Source: Trichuris trichiura
Lineage: Eukaryota > Nematoda > Enoplea > Trichinellida > Trichuridae
Direction: 5' to 3'
DNA: 64,000 nt
NCBI GenBank assembly: GCA_037903355.1
Contig: JBAJFE010000023.1
Span: 1,922,001 to 1,986,000, forward strand
Both the position numbers and the translations under genes were made by a program. Within the stretch, counting starts at the first letter, position 1. Each line of letters begins with the position of its first letter. Below the pieces are notes generated by a model, which worked only from the letters and a program-made list of their open reading frames with translations, did no database searches and was not told the origin of the DNA. Shown one piece after another: positions 1 to 11,400 of the stretch.

Positions 1-1579
1 TTTAATCGGTTTGTTTAAATGACTGTTCTCTGTTAAGTGGACGTAAGCGCCATATTACGGAGTGACAAGTAAAAGTAAACATGTGAGAGACAAAGATGTG
101 GCTTTCAGAAAGACTCTTGCTAAATCGCCAGTATCAGGGTTATGGAACTAATGCCCACTCTATTTATCTAGCAAAGACGAAGAATCAAATAGCTGGTTGG
201 CAACCGTTCTTTGTGGCAAGAGTAGGTAACATCTCAGGAAAGCAAAACAAAAACTTTATGCCTTCATAACATCTCATTCAATCCTGATAATGTTGTAAAG
301 AACAGTACAATGTAGATCAATTTGACCGATAGGTTTATTTGCACACAGAAGCGACTTGCTCCCTTTGCGTTCTTACATACGACCAACAAACAAAAGTATT
401 AGTCTCAACTAACCTAATGATGATCTTCTCTGTCCTACACTAAAAGCTGAGTTAAAACCGCACTATAATAAATTCTAATTTCAGTCGCTCAAGTCTACAT
501 AACGGAATATGTAGTTTCTTCTAAAACGTCTGAACGGCTTCATTTCACTTTTTTGTATAACGTTTGGCCTGCTAAAAGTAATTTGCCATCACACTCGAAA
601 AACGTAAACAAAGAGTCCACGTCCAATCATTAGCTAAATAGAACTTGGTATGGTGGTACTGAACCAACGTTGGTTCAGGTTCATTCAAACGCAGAAATTA
701 TATGACAAGTACAGCTAGTTATTAGATAACGAGATAGATGCTCCTCATCAATCGTTAGACAAAATGAGTGAACTGTAAGGAAAACAGTTTCTGGATAAAC
801 AGCCAAAAATCCTGTGCAGTAAACAACAAGAAAGGAAAATCGAAGAAACATTAAATATTGACAAGAGAATATTATTGAGTGCTAATTGTTTAGTTAACAA
901 TTAGATGCCGGCCAAATTTTGTTATCCTAACGTAATACAACTCGCTTTACCATAATCTGATGCTTTCCCCTTTCTCTCCACACCTTCACAAGAGACTGTT
1001 GTTACACTGGACGGGGAGGAAAATATTTTTCGATAGAACAGATAAAAAAAATTCCAACATGCCCATATCATAAGAATTGATTTAAAATTATTGTGGTTTT
1101 GGGGCGTTTTGTTGTTCACGCTATCTGCAGTAGTAAGTTTTCTTTGCCTGTGAAGGCCTTCCTTGCTTGAGACTCAATCTTCGTTGTTTAATTTTTCCAC
1201 CGACAACCAGTTGCGGTATCTCTTCGATCGCTACATGACCATTCTGAGCATTCATGACATGTAAAACACCTTGAATATTATCATATTCTCATAATTCTAC
1301 TACATACCACGAAAACCTTTGCAAGTCCTACACGAATACGGTATTGCATTAAACGAGAAGCCTTCTCCAATTCATAAACTTCATATGGTGGAAGTCACAT
1401 TATACCGGCACTCGTTACTTGAAAACTGTAAAGGCAAATTCGCTCATATAGAATTGCAAGACTTGGTTGCACATAATAACATTGGGATTTTCAAAATCTA
1501 AAAGATTTTCCAGACGCTCAGCTTGTCAACTGAAGATTTGCAATAGCGTTATACTTTTGAAGTAAGATGAGGAGTTAGG
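1..1579. other. Left-edge region without a recognisable gene
   Basis: No family, splice-consistent exon chain or RNA gene was recognised. One 60-codon open stretch at 1319-1501 (+) reads like protein (it contains the segment LHEYGIALNEKPSPIHKLHM), but it has no matching partner exon that I can join to it and may be an exon relic or chance. Confidence 0.4.
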
Positions 1580-1593
1580 ACGATTACGCAAAC

Positions 1594-2360
1594 ATGTTGA
1601 GTTTCTTTTACAGAAATTTTGTCCCGTTGATAATATTTTTATTATTATTCCGTAGCTTTCGGGTCAAACGAGACCCGTCTTCAGCGGTGTTAATATAAAG
1701 CAATGACGTAACGAAAATTCACGGTGTTAAAATGATGTAACGGGTGTTGCGAGGGGATGTTTTAACTGCTTAAAGTCAAATGCTTTAAAGTAGATTTCAT
1801 TGTGTCCTCATCTTCTGTCTGTCAGCTAGCTGATTTTGTTGTGGATATGTGTTGTTCTTCAGAAATTTCTTTTTAAGGTGCTTCTCCATTTGGTTAGTTT
1901 TGATCCGTAGTTTTTTTTTGTTTTCTTTCTTGTGTTTAGTCAAGTGAGCACCCGCTTTAAATGCTGCTCACTTGACTAAACACAAGAAAGAAAACAAAAA
2001 AAACTACGGATCAAAACTAACCAAATGGAGAAGCACCTTAAAAAGAAATTTCTGAAGAACAACACATATCCACAACAAAATCAGCTAGCTGACAGACAGA
2101 AGATGAGGACACAATGAAATCTACTTTAAAACATTTGACTTTAAGCAGTTAAAACATCCCCTCGCAACACCCGTTACATCATTTTAACACCGTGAATTTT
2201 CGTTACGTCATTGCTTTATATTAACACCGCTGAAGACGGGTCTCGTTTGACCCGAAAGCTACGGAATAATAATAAAAATATTATCAACGGGACAAAATTT
2301 CCGTAAAAGAAACTCAACATGAAACTATACGGTCCCGTACCAAGAAGTTACATTTACAAA
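1594..2360. mobile_element. Long hairpin (foldback) element with direct-repeat flanks, copy 1
   Basis: Two arms of about 355 bp (roughly 1594-1949 and 1966-2320) are almost perfect reverse complements around a short central loop near 1957. A non-palindromic tail of about 40 bp (2321-2360) follows and ends in TTTACAAA. A 14-bp direct repeat, ACGATTACGCAAAC, flanks the element at 1580-1593 and 2361-2374 and looks like a target-site duplication. No transposase or other ORF lies inside, so it is non-autonomous. A shorter copy with the same ends lies at 27007-27173. Confidence 0.85.
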
Positions 2361-2391
2361 ACGATTACGCAAACAAAACATTTTCAAACCA

Positions 2392-2586
2392 CAGGTAAAT
2401 GGAGTGCATATATCAGATGATATTGACGACTGCAAAACATCTGTTACAATAGCTCACACGAACAGCTACAAGAGACATTTTCACGAGTTCTTAAACCTGG
2501 AAGCAGCTGCTGCATGGTTGAAGAACAAGAAACAATTAGCAGCACTTAAGCTTTTACTTTACGCCAAGAAAGATGATACAATATGA
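2392..2586 (+). other. Unassigned open stretch, possible exon relic
   Basis: After an acceptor-like CCACAG the frame is open for about 64 codons to a TGA. It reads as an acidic start (ISDDIDDCKTS) followed by an Ala/Leu/Lys-rich helix-like end (AAAAWLKNKKQLAALKLLL). I do not recognise it. No partner exon or promoter could be matched, so it may be a last exon of a decayed gene or chance. Confidence 0.15.
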
Positions 2587-2940
2587 GAGCAGCGAAATAG
2601 TGCTATGTAATTCTGTTGCGACAATATCCCGTCTAAAGGTGAGGAAGAAAAGGCATAATGAAGCCCCAGTTTGTGATGCTGGATGTCACGCCCATTCAAG
2701 CATATACGCATTTACTTAACGTTTTGGTACTTGGCAACAGTATTTTACCATCACTTAACTGACGAGATTTTGTTCTCTTCTATCGTCCAACACTAAAATC
2801 TTTCTCGAGGGTTCTGCTTCGAACTTCTACTTCCTTACACTTACGCGTCCCGCTTAAAGTAACGTTTCGGATAGTAAGTTCTTGTTATTTAAAAACAATG
2901 TAAACAGGCATTTACATTTCTATGTCCTTGAGTCTATTAT

Positions 2941-3538
2941 GCGTAAGGGTATGTGTACATTTGGTTTTGAAGAAAAGAACGAAATACAACTGTTATAGAT
3001 TGTAACTTTTGACAGACATGCTAATCGTAGCCCGGTGCCGCTGTCTGTCTTAAAAATATTACATGCACTGGCCGTGAGATTGGACCAACTTTTTGATTTG
3101 AAAAGCTTTAAAGAATAACGTGTCCGTATAATACAATTAAAAATACAAAGATGTTGTTTTGAAGTGTACCTATACGGTCGGTACTTCGTAATGCTATACG
3201 CTCAATTGTTTTTTGAATAAATGTACCCAAAACAACCGCTATGGACTACATTTTTTGACAGGCACACTAACGCTAAGTGCCGCTGTGTGTCTCCGAAACT
3301 TTTAATTTTCCCTTCTGTTGTCTTGAATTACTAATTCAGATGTGCCTCTTTCAGCAGCTACTTCGCTGTTCAAACATTACACATTAAAAAATTGATTCAA
3401 TCTCACGGTCAGTCCACATAGTATTGCTGAAATGGGCAGCGATGCCCGCGTAGCATTAGTTCGCCTGTCAAAAACGACTGTACACAACAGCTGTATCCCG
3501 TACTTTCCTTCAAAAGCAAATGCGCACATACCGTTAAG

Positions 3539-3540
<2 letters not shown>
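2941..3540. repeat. Three diverged copies of a coding-like repeat, one inverted
   Basis: The stretch at about 2941-3120 (+) matches the reverse complement of about 3365-3540. Both read as a peptide with FE.K..IQLL, then TFDR or VFDR, and finally VRLDQLF or VRLNQFF. A partial third copy sits at about 3225-3310 (+). The first copy carries an in-frame stop. They look like decayed fragments of one mobile or duplicated sequence. Its family is unknown to me. Confidence 0.5.

Positions 3541-3621
<81 letters not shown>
3540..3621. repeat. Compound (CA)n-(TA)n microsatellite
   Basis: About 23 CA units run directly into about 17 TA units. The open frames crossing it on both strands are artefacts of the repeat. 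Confidence 0.97.
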
Positions 3622-3624
<3 letters not shown>

Positions 3625-5218
3625 CATTTGTAGAAGTACCAAAATCGATTAGCTATCTGTACAATTGACTTGGATGTGAAGACTACGTAAGAATTTGAAA
3701 GAAAAAACAGCATGTATATTCCTCCTAAATTCATGAAGTATGCACGCAAAGAATGAACGCAATACAAATGCTGTAGTAAATCATAACTAAGAATCAATCG
3801 AGCTACATATTTCACGCGCATGAGCAAAAAGAAGAGACATTTTAAACTGAGAACCTCCATTTTCAACATACGATCTAATATTGTGTGAGAAATTCACATG
3901 CATAGCTCCCACGTCAGCTGCACAATCAACCAACAATTATTCTGCAACTTCTGCTTAATAAATTTTAGTATTGCTATTATCGGCGACTACAGCGGATGTC
4001 CACTTCTAAGAGAAAACGAACTGCCCCTGCCGCGCAAACACGTACAGGAAGAAAAGAATAATACAACACCAAAAAGTGGGATTAACCATGTCAACAACTT
4101 TTTCAAGCTGTTCTATGGCTATATTATTAAAACAACAGCATACGTGCCTAGATTCAAACTTATTTCGTTTCTGACCTTATTCTCTGGAGTAGGCTAACGC
4201 GACCTAAAAAAGCAGCATAAACTATCCTTAGAATCACAGCTTGTCTTCCGTAAAAGTTCAGCTGAATGAGAAAAATTATAACCTGTCAGCATCGATGATC
4301 TTTCAATAATTCAGCAAAGGGAACAATGATTTGCCTTGCACGAACTGAAAATATTCAAACGAGTAAGTAAGAAAAATATTCCGTGAAATTACGAAGCAAA
4401 AATTTCACCGACACAAGGAGACCGTTTCAGCAATAAAGGCGTAGTAATTGCAAAAGAAAGAATAGCCATAGCTGTCACCCTTATGCGCACCCTGCTAGTT
4501 TGAAAGAGGCGACGACTATTATTGATCACTGAATACCGACCATCTTTTGTGATCTCTTCGGAACGAAGCGTTCCAAATTAGAAATTCAGTGCTGAATTTT
4601 TAATTGATTTTGAAGTACACGGCTCTTAATCACCTTCAACATGACTGTCATTATTATTCTTATTGACCTTCCTGGTGTCAGTTGTTCTTTGCTAACCAAA
4701 CTCCCAACTGCCATTCGCAACATCCATACAGCCGTTGCAAAAGTTAAACAGAACCTATAGCACAGTTGAGGACGGATGTGCCAGAACAAATGGTCACTGA
4801 CAGTACTCAGACCAACGCTATTATTAGCATTACGTCTGCGCAGACCATTTTTGAGAATAACAGCCTCCTGTGGGAACAGTGAGCTCAATAATCGCAATCT
4901 GAATGGCGAAAGCGAAACTTAGTAGCATCTAAGCTTAAACGCAGCTGCTGCGGTTCAGTTAAGGGCTTCTATGCTGTCGTAAAATCGCTAAACTAGTGAT
5001 CGATCGTACAACACTAGCTTCAATCAGGTATTTTCCATGAATGACTAATTCCAACAACTGTTACTTTCTTCTTCTTCTTCCTTTTTCTCAGAGTTCAGAC
5101 TTACCGCCTGAACAGAAAGCTTATTTACAGTGAACGACTTATTTCCTTTTACAGATAAGTCGAAAGTAAACCCGTCAGCGCTTTGCTTCCTCAAACGGTT
5201 ACGCTGACAATGAATGCT
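3622..5218. other. Upstream region of the cholinergic locus, no gene recognised
   Basis: Open frames of about 100 codons at 3898-4197 (+) and 4586-4897 (-) have no recognisable motifs and are probably chance. By analogy with other cholinergic loci, the promoter and a non-coding leader exon shared by unc-17 and cha-1 should lie in or upstream of this stretch. I could not pick out the exon from sequence alone. Confidence 0.35.
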
Positions 5219-5227
5219 GCGTCTTAG
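5219..5227 (+). promoter_or_regulatory. 3' splice site just upstream of the unc-17 start codon
   Basis: GCGTCTTAG ends at 5227, 15 nt before the unc-17 ATG at 5243. It is a good nematode acceptor and implies an upstream non-coding leader exon, or possibly trans-splicing. Confidence 0.6.
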
Positions 5228-5242
5228 GCTGAAAACGAAATT

Positions 5243-8034
5243 ATGGGTTTTACTGTGCCCATTGTCAATCGCGACTACGACGATTTGAAAAATCAAATTC
5301 AAAGAAAAATCCAAGAAGAAAAATGGCAAAAAAGGCTTGTATTAATCATCGTCTCTACAGCGTTGCTACTGGACAATATGCTTTACATGGTTATTGTGCC
5401 TATAATACCAGACTATCTGAGGCGAATTGGTGCCTACACGGTTACCTACTCGTACGAGCAAGTGAACGAAACGGAAAGCTCAAATGCAAACATGACTAGT
5501 CGAATGAGACGAGTAAAGGAGTATCAGTCGGAAGACCAGTCGCTGGGAAACTTATTTGCCTCCAAGGCCATAGTGCAGCTGCTGGTGAATCCATTCAGTG
5601 GAATGCTCATTGATAGAATTGGTTATGAAATTCCTATGATTATCGGTTTGGTAGTTATGTTCAGTTCGACGGCCATATTCGCGCTGGGACAATCCTACGG
5701 CGTGCTGTTCTTCGCCAGAAGCTTACAAGGTAAGGAGCTATACATCAACATGTGCTTAAAATGACCAAAAATGTATTCAACTTACTCTCTAAAAGGCAAC
5801 TACCGATAAAAGCCTTCTGAACCAAAGCAGCATTCCGTAAATGCGTATATGCAAAAGCATAAAAACCTCTTATGTCGCTGACCACAAAGGAGACTAAACG
5901 TCAAAATAAACTTCTTTCATTGCTATGTTTCCAAAAACTAACCAATCAGGTAATAAGTGATTTTTGCTCATCTCAAGCTAAGCACTTCGGAAGAACTACG
6001 CTAAGTTTGTTGTACCTGAGATATGTAAATTTCGTGAAATGTCACTTCTTCCTTAAACATTGCGCCTTGGTTATACAAAATATGCAACAAGTTGTTTTAA
6101 TTGCCTATTTCTAAAACATACTGGAAACTTAAATTTTTAATAAGACTAAGAAAAAGCCTCTTCGGTGAGCATCTTGACAACATTTACTTACTCACCGCAA
6201 TTGATTATCTGTTACAAAAAGGCTACACCAAATGTGCTGTTGTCGGCTCGGCAACACCAACGTTTTGATGAAATGAAGAAAAATGAATTATTAATATAAC
6301 AACACAAATATTCATAAAGTTGCTTCGGCAGAAGGAATTATTCTGATTGAAAGCTACTAAAAGTGTTAAGCAAAGGGATTTAGACTACACGCCGCGCGTA
6401 GAATTGGAAAAGGATTTAGAAAACATCGCAAAAAGCTGGAATTCTAGATTGCCTGTACTTCCTTTCAGGCAATCATTCCGGCTGAACAGTGCTAACTATC
6501 CGTGAGCAGCGGGCGCATAAACGGAAGAGGTCCACGTGATTACAAGAAATCCTGTACCCACAGACTATTTCCTACACGTAGTGAACATTAAAGTCGCCTA
6601 GAGTAAATATTTGAATAAGGAGCATGTTTTCTATCAACAAGAAACATATCACTGCTGTGCGCGTGAAATGTTTTGACATACGACGCGTGAGCATGACGTG
6701 CTCCCGCTGGCAGCCGCCAGAAGAAAACATGCTTAATAATAATGATCTTGATAGTTAATCAATCAAATTGAAATCGCACAATTTAATTAATGCACCCTCT
6801 TTGGCATTACTCAATTGTTCACACAGATTTTAGTATAGGTCTGGGGTCTGCGTTCGCAGACACGTCAGGATTAGCAATGATCGCCAATCGGTTCCCAGAG
6901 GAAACCGAACGAAGCCGTTCAATGGGCATTGCACTGGCGTTCATTTCTTTTGGTTCTTTGGTGGCTCCGCCCTTTGGAGGAACACTTTATCAATTTGCTG
7001 GAAAACCGGTACCATTCCTGGTGCTGTCGTTTGTTTGTTTGCTCGATGGATTCATGGTATTTATGCTTATTCATCCAAAAACAGCGCGCACCGAAATGGG
7101 AGAACGCGTCAAGGGACCAAACGTATTTCGCTTGCTATTGGATCCTTACATAGCTACATGTGCCGGAGCTTTGGTAACGGCAAACATTTCGCTAGCTTTT
7201 CTCGAACCAACAATTGCCAAATGGATGACGGAAACGATGCCTACAGTTACCGAGTGGCAAATTGGCCTCGTATGGTTGCCACCATTTATACCGCATTTGT
7301 TGGGTGTCTACAGCGCAGTACGGCTAATGAAACGATATCCACGTCTGCCGTGGTTCATCGCAGCTGTAGGTTTAGGACTTGAAGGAATAAGTTGCTTTAT
7401 TGTTCCATTTACTACCAACTACACTGGTGTTATCATACCACTTGCCATTCTCTGCTATGGCATTGCACTAGTCGACACGGCCCTTTTGCCACTTCTGGGC
7501 TATCTCGTTGATACAAGACACGCATCAGTTTATGGTAGCGTCTACGCTATAGTCGACATAAGCTATTCGCTTGCCTATGCCATAGGCCCAATAGTGGCGG
7601 GAGGAATAGTGGCAAGTCATGGATTCTTCACGCTAAACCTAATCATCTGCCTTTCCAACGTCCTTTACGCACCAACGCTTTCGTTTATAAAGACAGTCTA
7701 CACGTACAAAACATTTGACAATGAAGAAGCGCCATTTAACAACTTTAAAGATGACGGCATGCCAAAGTCCAACGTGTACGGCAGCCTAGCCGAAGAACCC
7801 GGATACTCATATTCGTATGACGACATTGGCGACCAAAGAGGAATGCGTATGAACCAATTCGACCCGTTTGCTGGCCTTGCGACGCGTGACAATAAAACCG
7901 CCAGCTCAACTTTTCCTACGAATAACTTGACGAGTTATTCCAATTCCTACGATTCGCGAGGACAAAACCGGGAAAATATGGAGCAATTTGTTAGTGATAG
8001 CGCTTGGAGTCATACGGCTGAAAACAGCTTTTGA
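5243..8034 (+). CDS. unc-17: Vesicular acetylcholine transporter (VAChT, UNC-17 type)
   Basis: This proton/acetylcholine antiporter (SLC18, major facilitator superfamily) loads acetylcholine into synaptic vesicles. There are two coding exons, 5243-5729 and 6839-8034, joined in phase 1 inside [14 protein letters not shown]; the 1,109-nt intron holds nothing I recognise. The product is about 560 residues, close to the usual family length. The N-terminus [11 protein letters not shown] closely resembles nematode UNC-17. TM1 carries [15 protein letters not shown] with the conserved Asp at about residue 44. A glycosylation-type luminal loop ([11 protein letters not shown]) follows, then [17 protein letters not shown], and later [15 protein letters not shown] and [16 protein letters not shown]. 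The C-terminal tail is long, Tyr/Ser/Asn-rich and presumably cytosolic. The alternative, a monoamine transporter, is unlikely because of the N-terminus and the cha-1 gene downstream. Confidence 0.96.
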
Positions 8035-8188
8035 ACCTTTCCATTGAGTAAGTCGTGCTACGTTTTTGTCACTTAATAATATTAAAATTTTTCAGTCGAG
8101 CACCAATAGAAACAGGAACGTTCGACGCAAGGTTTGGTGTATTTGGCGGAAAAATGTGTAGCGTTTAAAAAGTCTATGTACAACAAGT

Positions 8189-8194
8189 AATAAA
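8189..8194 (+). terminator. Probable unc-17 polyadenylation signal
   Basis: AATAAA lies about 155 nt after the unc-17 stop codon and 0.2 kb before the cha-1 start exon. Confidence 0.5.
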
Positions 8195-8379
8195 ATTAAA
8201 GCGATACAATTTGCTAAAAGTTCAACAGGCTATCAGCATACCATTCGTTAAGTACGCGCTAAGAAAAATTATGTAAGTGACAATATGAACAAAAGGGCAA
8301 GCATTAACATTGCGCGAGATTACGAAGCACAGAGAGCCACATGCTGTTGACGTATAAAGAATAAAAACTTATGATCTCT

Positions 8380-8388
8380 TATTTCTAG
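8380..8388 (+). promoter_or_regulatory. 3' splice site upstream of the cha-1 start codon
   Basis: TATTTCTAG ends at 8388, 15 nt before the ATG at 8404. This mirrors the acceptor before unc-17 and supports alternative splicing of both genes from a common upstream leader exon. Confidence 0.6.
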
Positions 8389-8403
8389 AGTGTTTTTTTA
8401 ACA

Positions 8404-11400
8404 ATGGCCGCAACGGACTTAAAAGAGCAAGAACCAATTGATGTGGATGACGTACGTATTCCAGTGCGATGATACTAATTAGCATGCAGTAGTGATGAGC
8501 TCGAAATGAGCAGGACAGTTATTGCGGCCGTCCATTGCTGAATAGCGCATTCCGTTCTCTTCTACCATGCATACTTGACAGAGCATACTCACAGTTGTTG
8601 AAGGACAAATTTCTTTGCATTCAAGCAATCGTAAGTGGCCTTCCGTTTCTAATCCGTACCTAACGATTGAAACAAAGTGAGCCTATGTTTCAATCGTTTA
8701 GCGGACCTCACTTATCCTTGAAACGTAAAGACCAATGTCCGCAGTTTTCTTCAACTGATAGCAGCCTACTTCTTCTTGACTCCGTTTCATAAATTCGTAA
8801 TTACATGTTCTCGCGGTCGCAAATTACGATAAGTTGAAAAGTTGTTTTTCACGAAACAAATGAAAAAAGCAAAAAAGTCACTTACTGTGAAATGCATACA
8901 TTATTGCAGCATTACTAAACTACTAATAAAGTAGCGAAGAAGCTAGCACTTAAACAAGCGATGACGTACAATGCCTTTTCAAAGCTGGTAGTAAAAGGTG
9001 ACTTAGTAGAACAATTACATTTATAGATTGAACTTAAAAGTACGACACTTTTCCCTTAGCGCACAAACTCAAATTTATAACACCATGTAGCAACGAAGGA
9101 ACATAACAGAAAATTTCTTGTAGCCAAGTGAAAGTCGGTGCATCATCTAAACAGCCTAGCTGGGTTCGCTTTCCAACAGACTCTGACGCACAAGAACTGG
9201 ATACAATACGTCAGATTATTGATTTACGATTAGCTGGCAATAAGAATTCCAAATGCCTCTTTCAGATCGCGCGCAGTGAATGTTGCGTTAACGAAATACA
9301 AAACGGGACGGTTAGGTAGGCAGTGTTAAAAAGTGAGCAGCGTTCATTTATTGAAGCACAACTGTAGGCCATTTTCAAATCACTACATCAATCGCTTTCT
9401 CAGGTGAACATAGATCGCTTTTGCATCAGATGAAAATGGTCAAGTTAGCCGGAGATCCTAATTCGTCATTCTGACAAGCAGCAAATGACGCGAGGCCGTT
9501 TCCACACTTTAACTTCTACTTAACCAGAAGACCTTTCTTTGAGGCATTCTTTATGCAAAGAATTTTAGGCTCAGCTAGACTGATGCGATCCGAAAAGCAA
9601 CAATCATGTTCAGGATAAGCGATATTTTCTAGGTCAGTCAATCAATCTGTTTGCTTCGAAAAAATATGCATGACGATTGTGCAAGCGAAAACTATAAGTC
9701 GCAAGGTTGGATAATCAAGAATACTTTAACGAGTGGTTCCTATGATGAGAGATCCTTGAAGTTAGAGCCTGTTCAACCGTTAAGGAGCAGTATTCACACT
9801 TAGTTAAGGAGGCGCGCCAAACGCGATGTTGCATTTGTGAACTCAGCGTATAAATGCAGACTGACACAGGTAACAACGCTAAAAGCCGTTATTGAAGCTT
9901 CACTCATCAGTCGCTAAACCGAAGAACAAGACATTACCAGCAATGAAATATGGTAAGATGTCCAAATCCAAGACCGCAAAATCACTCACTAGACTGCCAA
10001 AATAATAATAATTTTTTTCGTTTTTATGAGCTCTTTTCTTCTTCCCGCCTCTAATTAGTACCCTTTTTCTTTTTGTGTAATTGTTTCTTTATTAATTTAT
10101 TGTTTTTCGATCCGCTTTCTTCTATCCGTCTCTACATTGTTTTCCTTTTATGTGCCCAAAATTATATTGTTCACCTTTGCTTTTGTTGGCTATGAAACTA
10201 CGTTTGTATTTTTTAATTGGTTACTTACCCACCCAAAGTCATAGTCAGTCCGCGCAGAAGTGTGTGGAGGCAGACCCATCCTTGTCAAAATGCTATTCCC
10301 AATGAAGGCACAATAAAAATTATAATGGCAGCAATTTGAACGGGGGGTAAGGCATTTGAAGAAATAGAAAACTTAACACAACCAACTTTCACTATGACCT
10401 ACGACCTACGTCAGTAAGACTGCGTAGTGTTACTCACAGTTTGTCTCTTCGTAAGGACAACCTTAGTGCACAGGATCAGGATGACTGCGACAAAAAATCA
10501 ATTATTCCTCCCCATTAATGCTTTGGAACATTTGTGAAGCCACAATAGGGAAAAGTGAACAAGATGTTATGTAATGAGTTGCATTACAATGAAACAGCGT
10601 TAGGTAACTGATTGTTACGACTCAGTTACATTTCGTAAGCTTTACGAGGTATGGAAGATATAATAGACGTCGAAAGACTTTTCAATATTACATCTTGTTG
10701 GCCAGGCCTATTCGTATTTTTCGTTGGTGATGGAAAACGTTTTGCTTTGAAAACCACAAGTTTTTCAATGGTCGAATGGAGAGCATCCCGTCAATGTAAT
10801 TAAAAAGAAAGCATCAATAAAACTACGCTACAATTTTTTGGAAGAGCTAGTATGCTCAAAACGCAACAGTGGGGTACAGTGTTTTATAAAGTGGAAGCCA
10901 CGACCATTTGCAAGTATTAATTAGGCACAGATCTCGGTGGTGCAGTTAAGTACTATGGGTACGCCTTATTAGCTGTAAGTATACCGCAATGGTTTTATAT
11001 TCTTATCAAGGATTATGGATGCTGCTGTATAAATGGAAACGATTAACAGTACAAAGTCGACTAATTCCAACTGCTTGTTAATTCTGTTTTCAAGAACTAG
11101 AACGGTTGAGCAAAGATGAAGCATTGTTGTCTCGTCACAAGGCAAGCTAGCTGGTAGCAAGCTTTTCGTGTGATTCGCAAACGAATAGAGACCAAACGAC
11201 AATAACGTAATTCTTTCCATTTCTATAAAAACTTTTCAAGGGATAAACGTGTGTCTTAAGTGCAATTTAAACCTAAGCAGCCCAGTTTGCTTAACACTGG
11301 CACTACAGCCTTTATTAGGCAAATCAAGCTGCGTAAACTTGAAGCCTCCCTATTTCTTTCGGATGCAAGCATACGCGTTAGTAAAAATTGAAAAACTGAG

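Noticed and set aside
3377..3869. Open frames with long Tyr-Ile or Cys-Val repeats
   Set aside because: They are translations of the CA/TA microsatellite on both strands.
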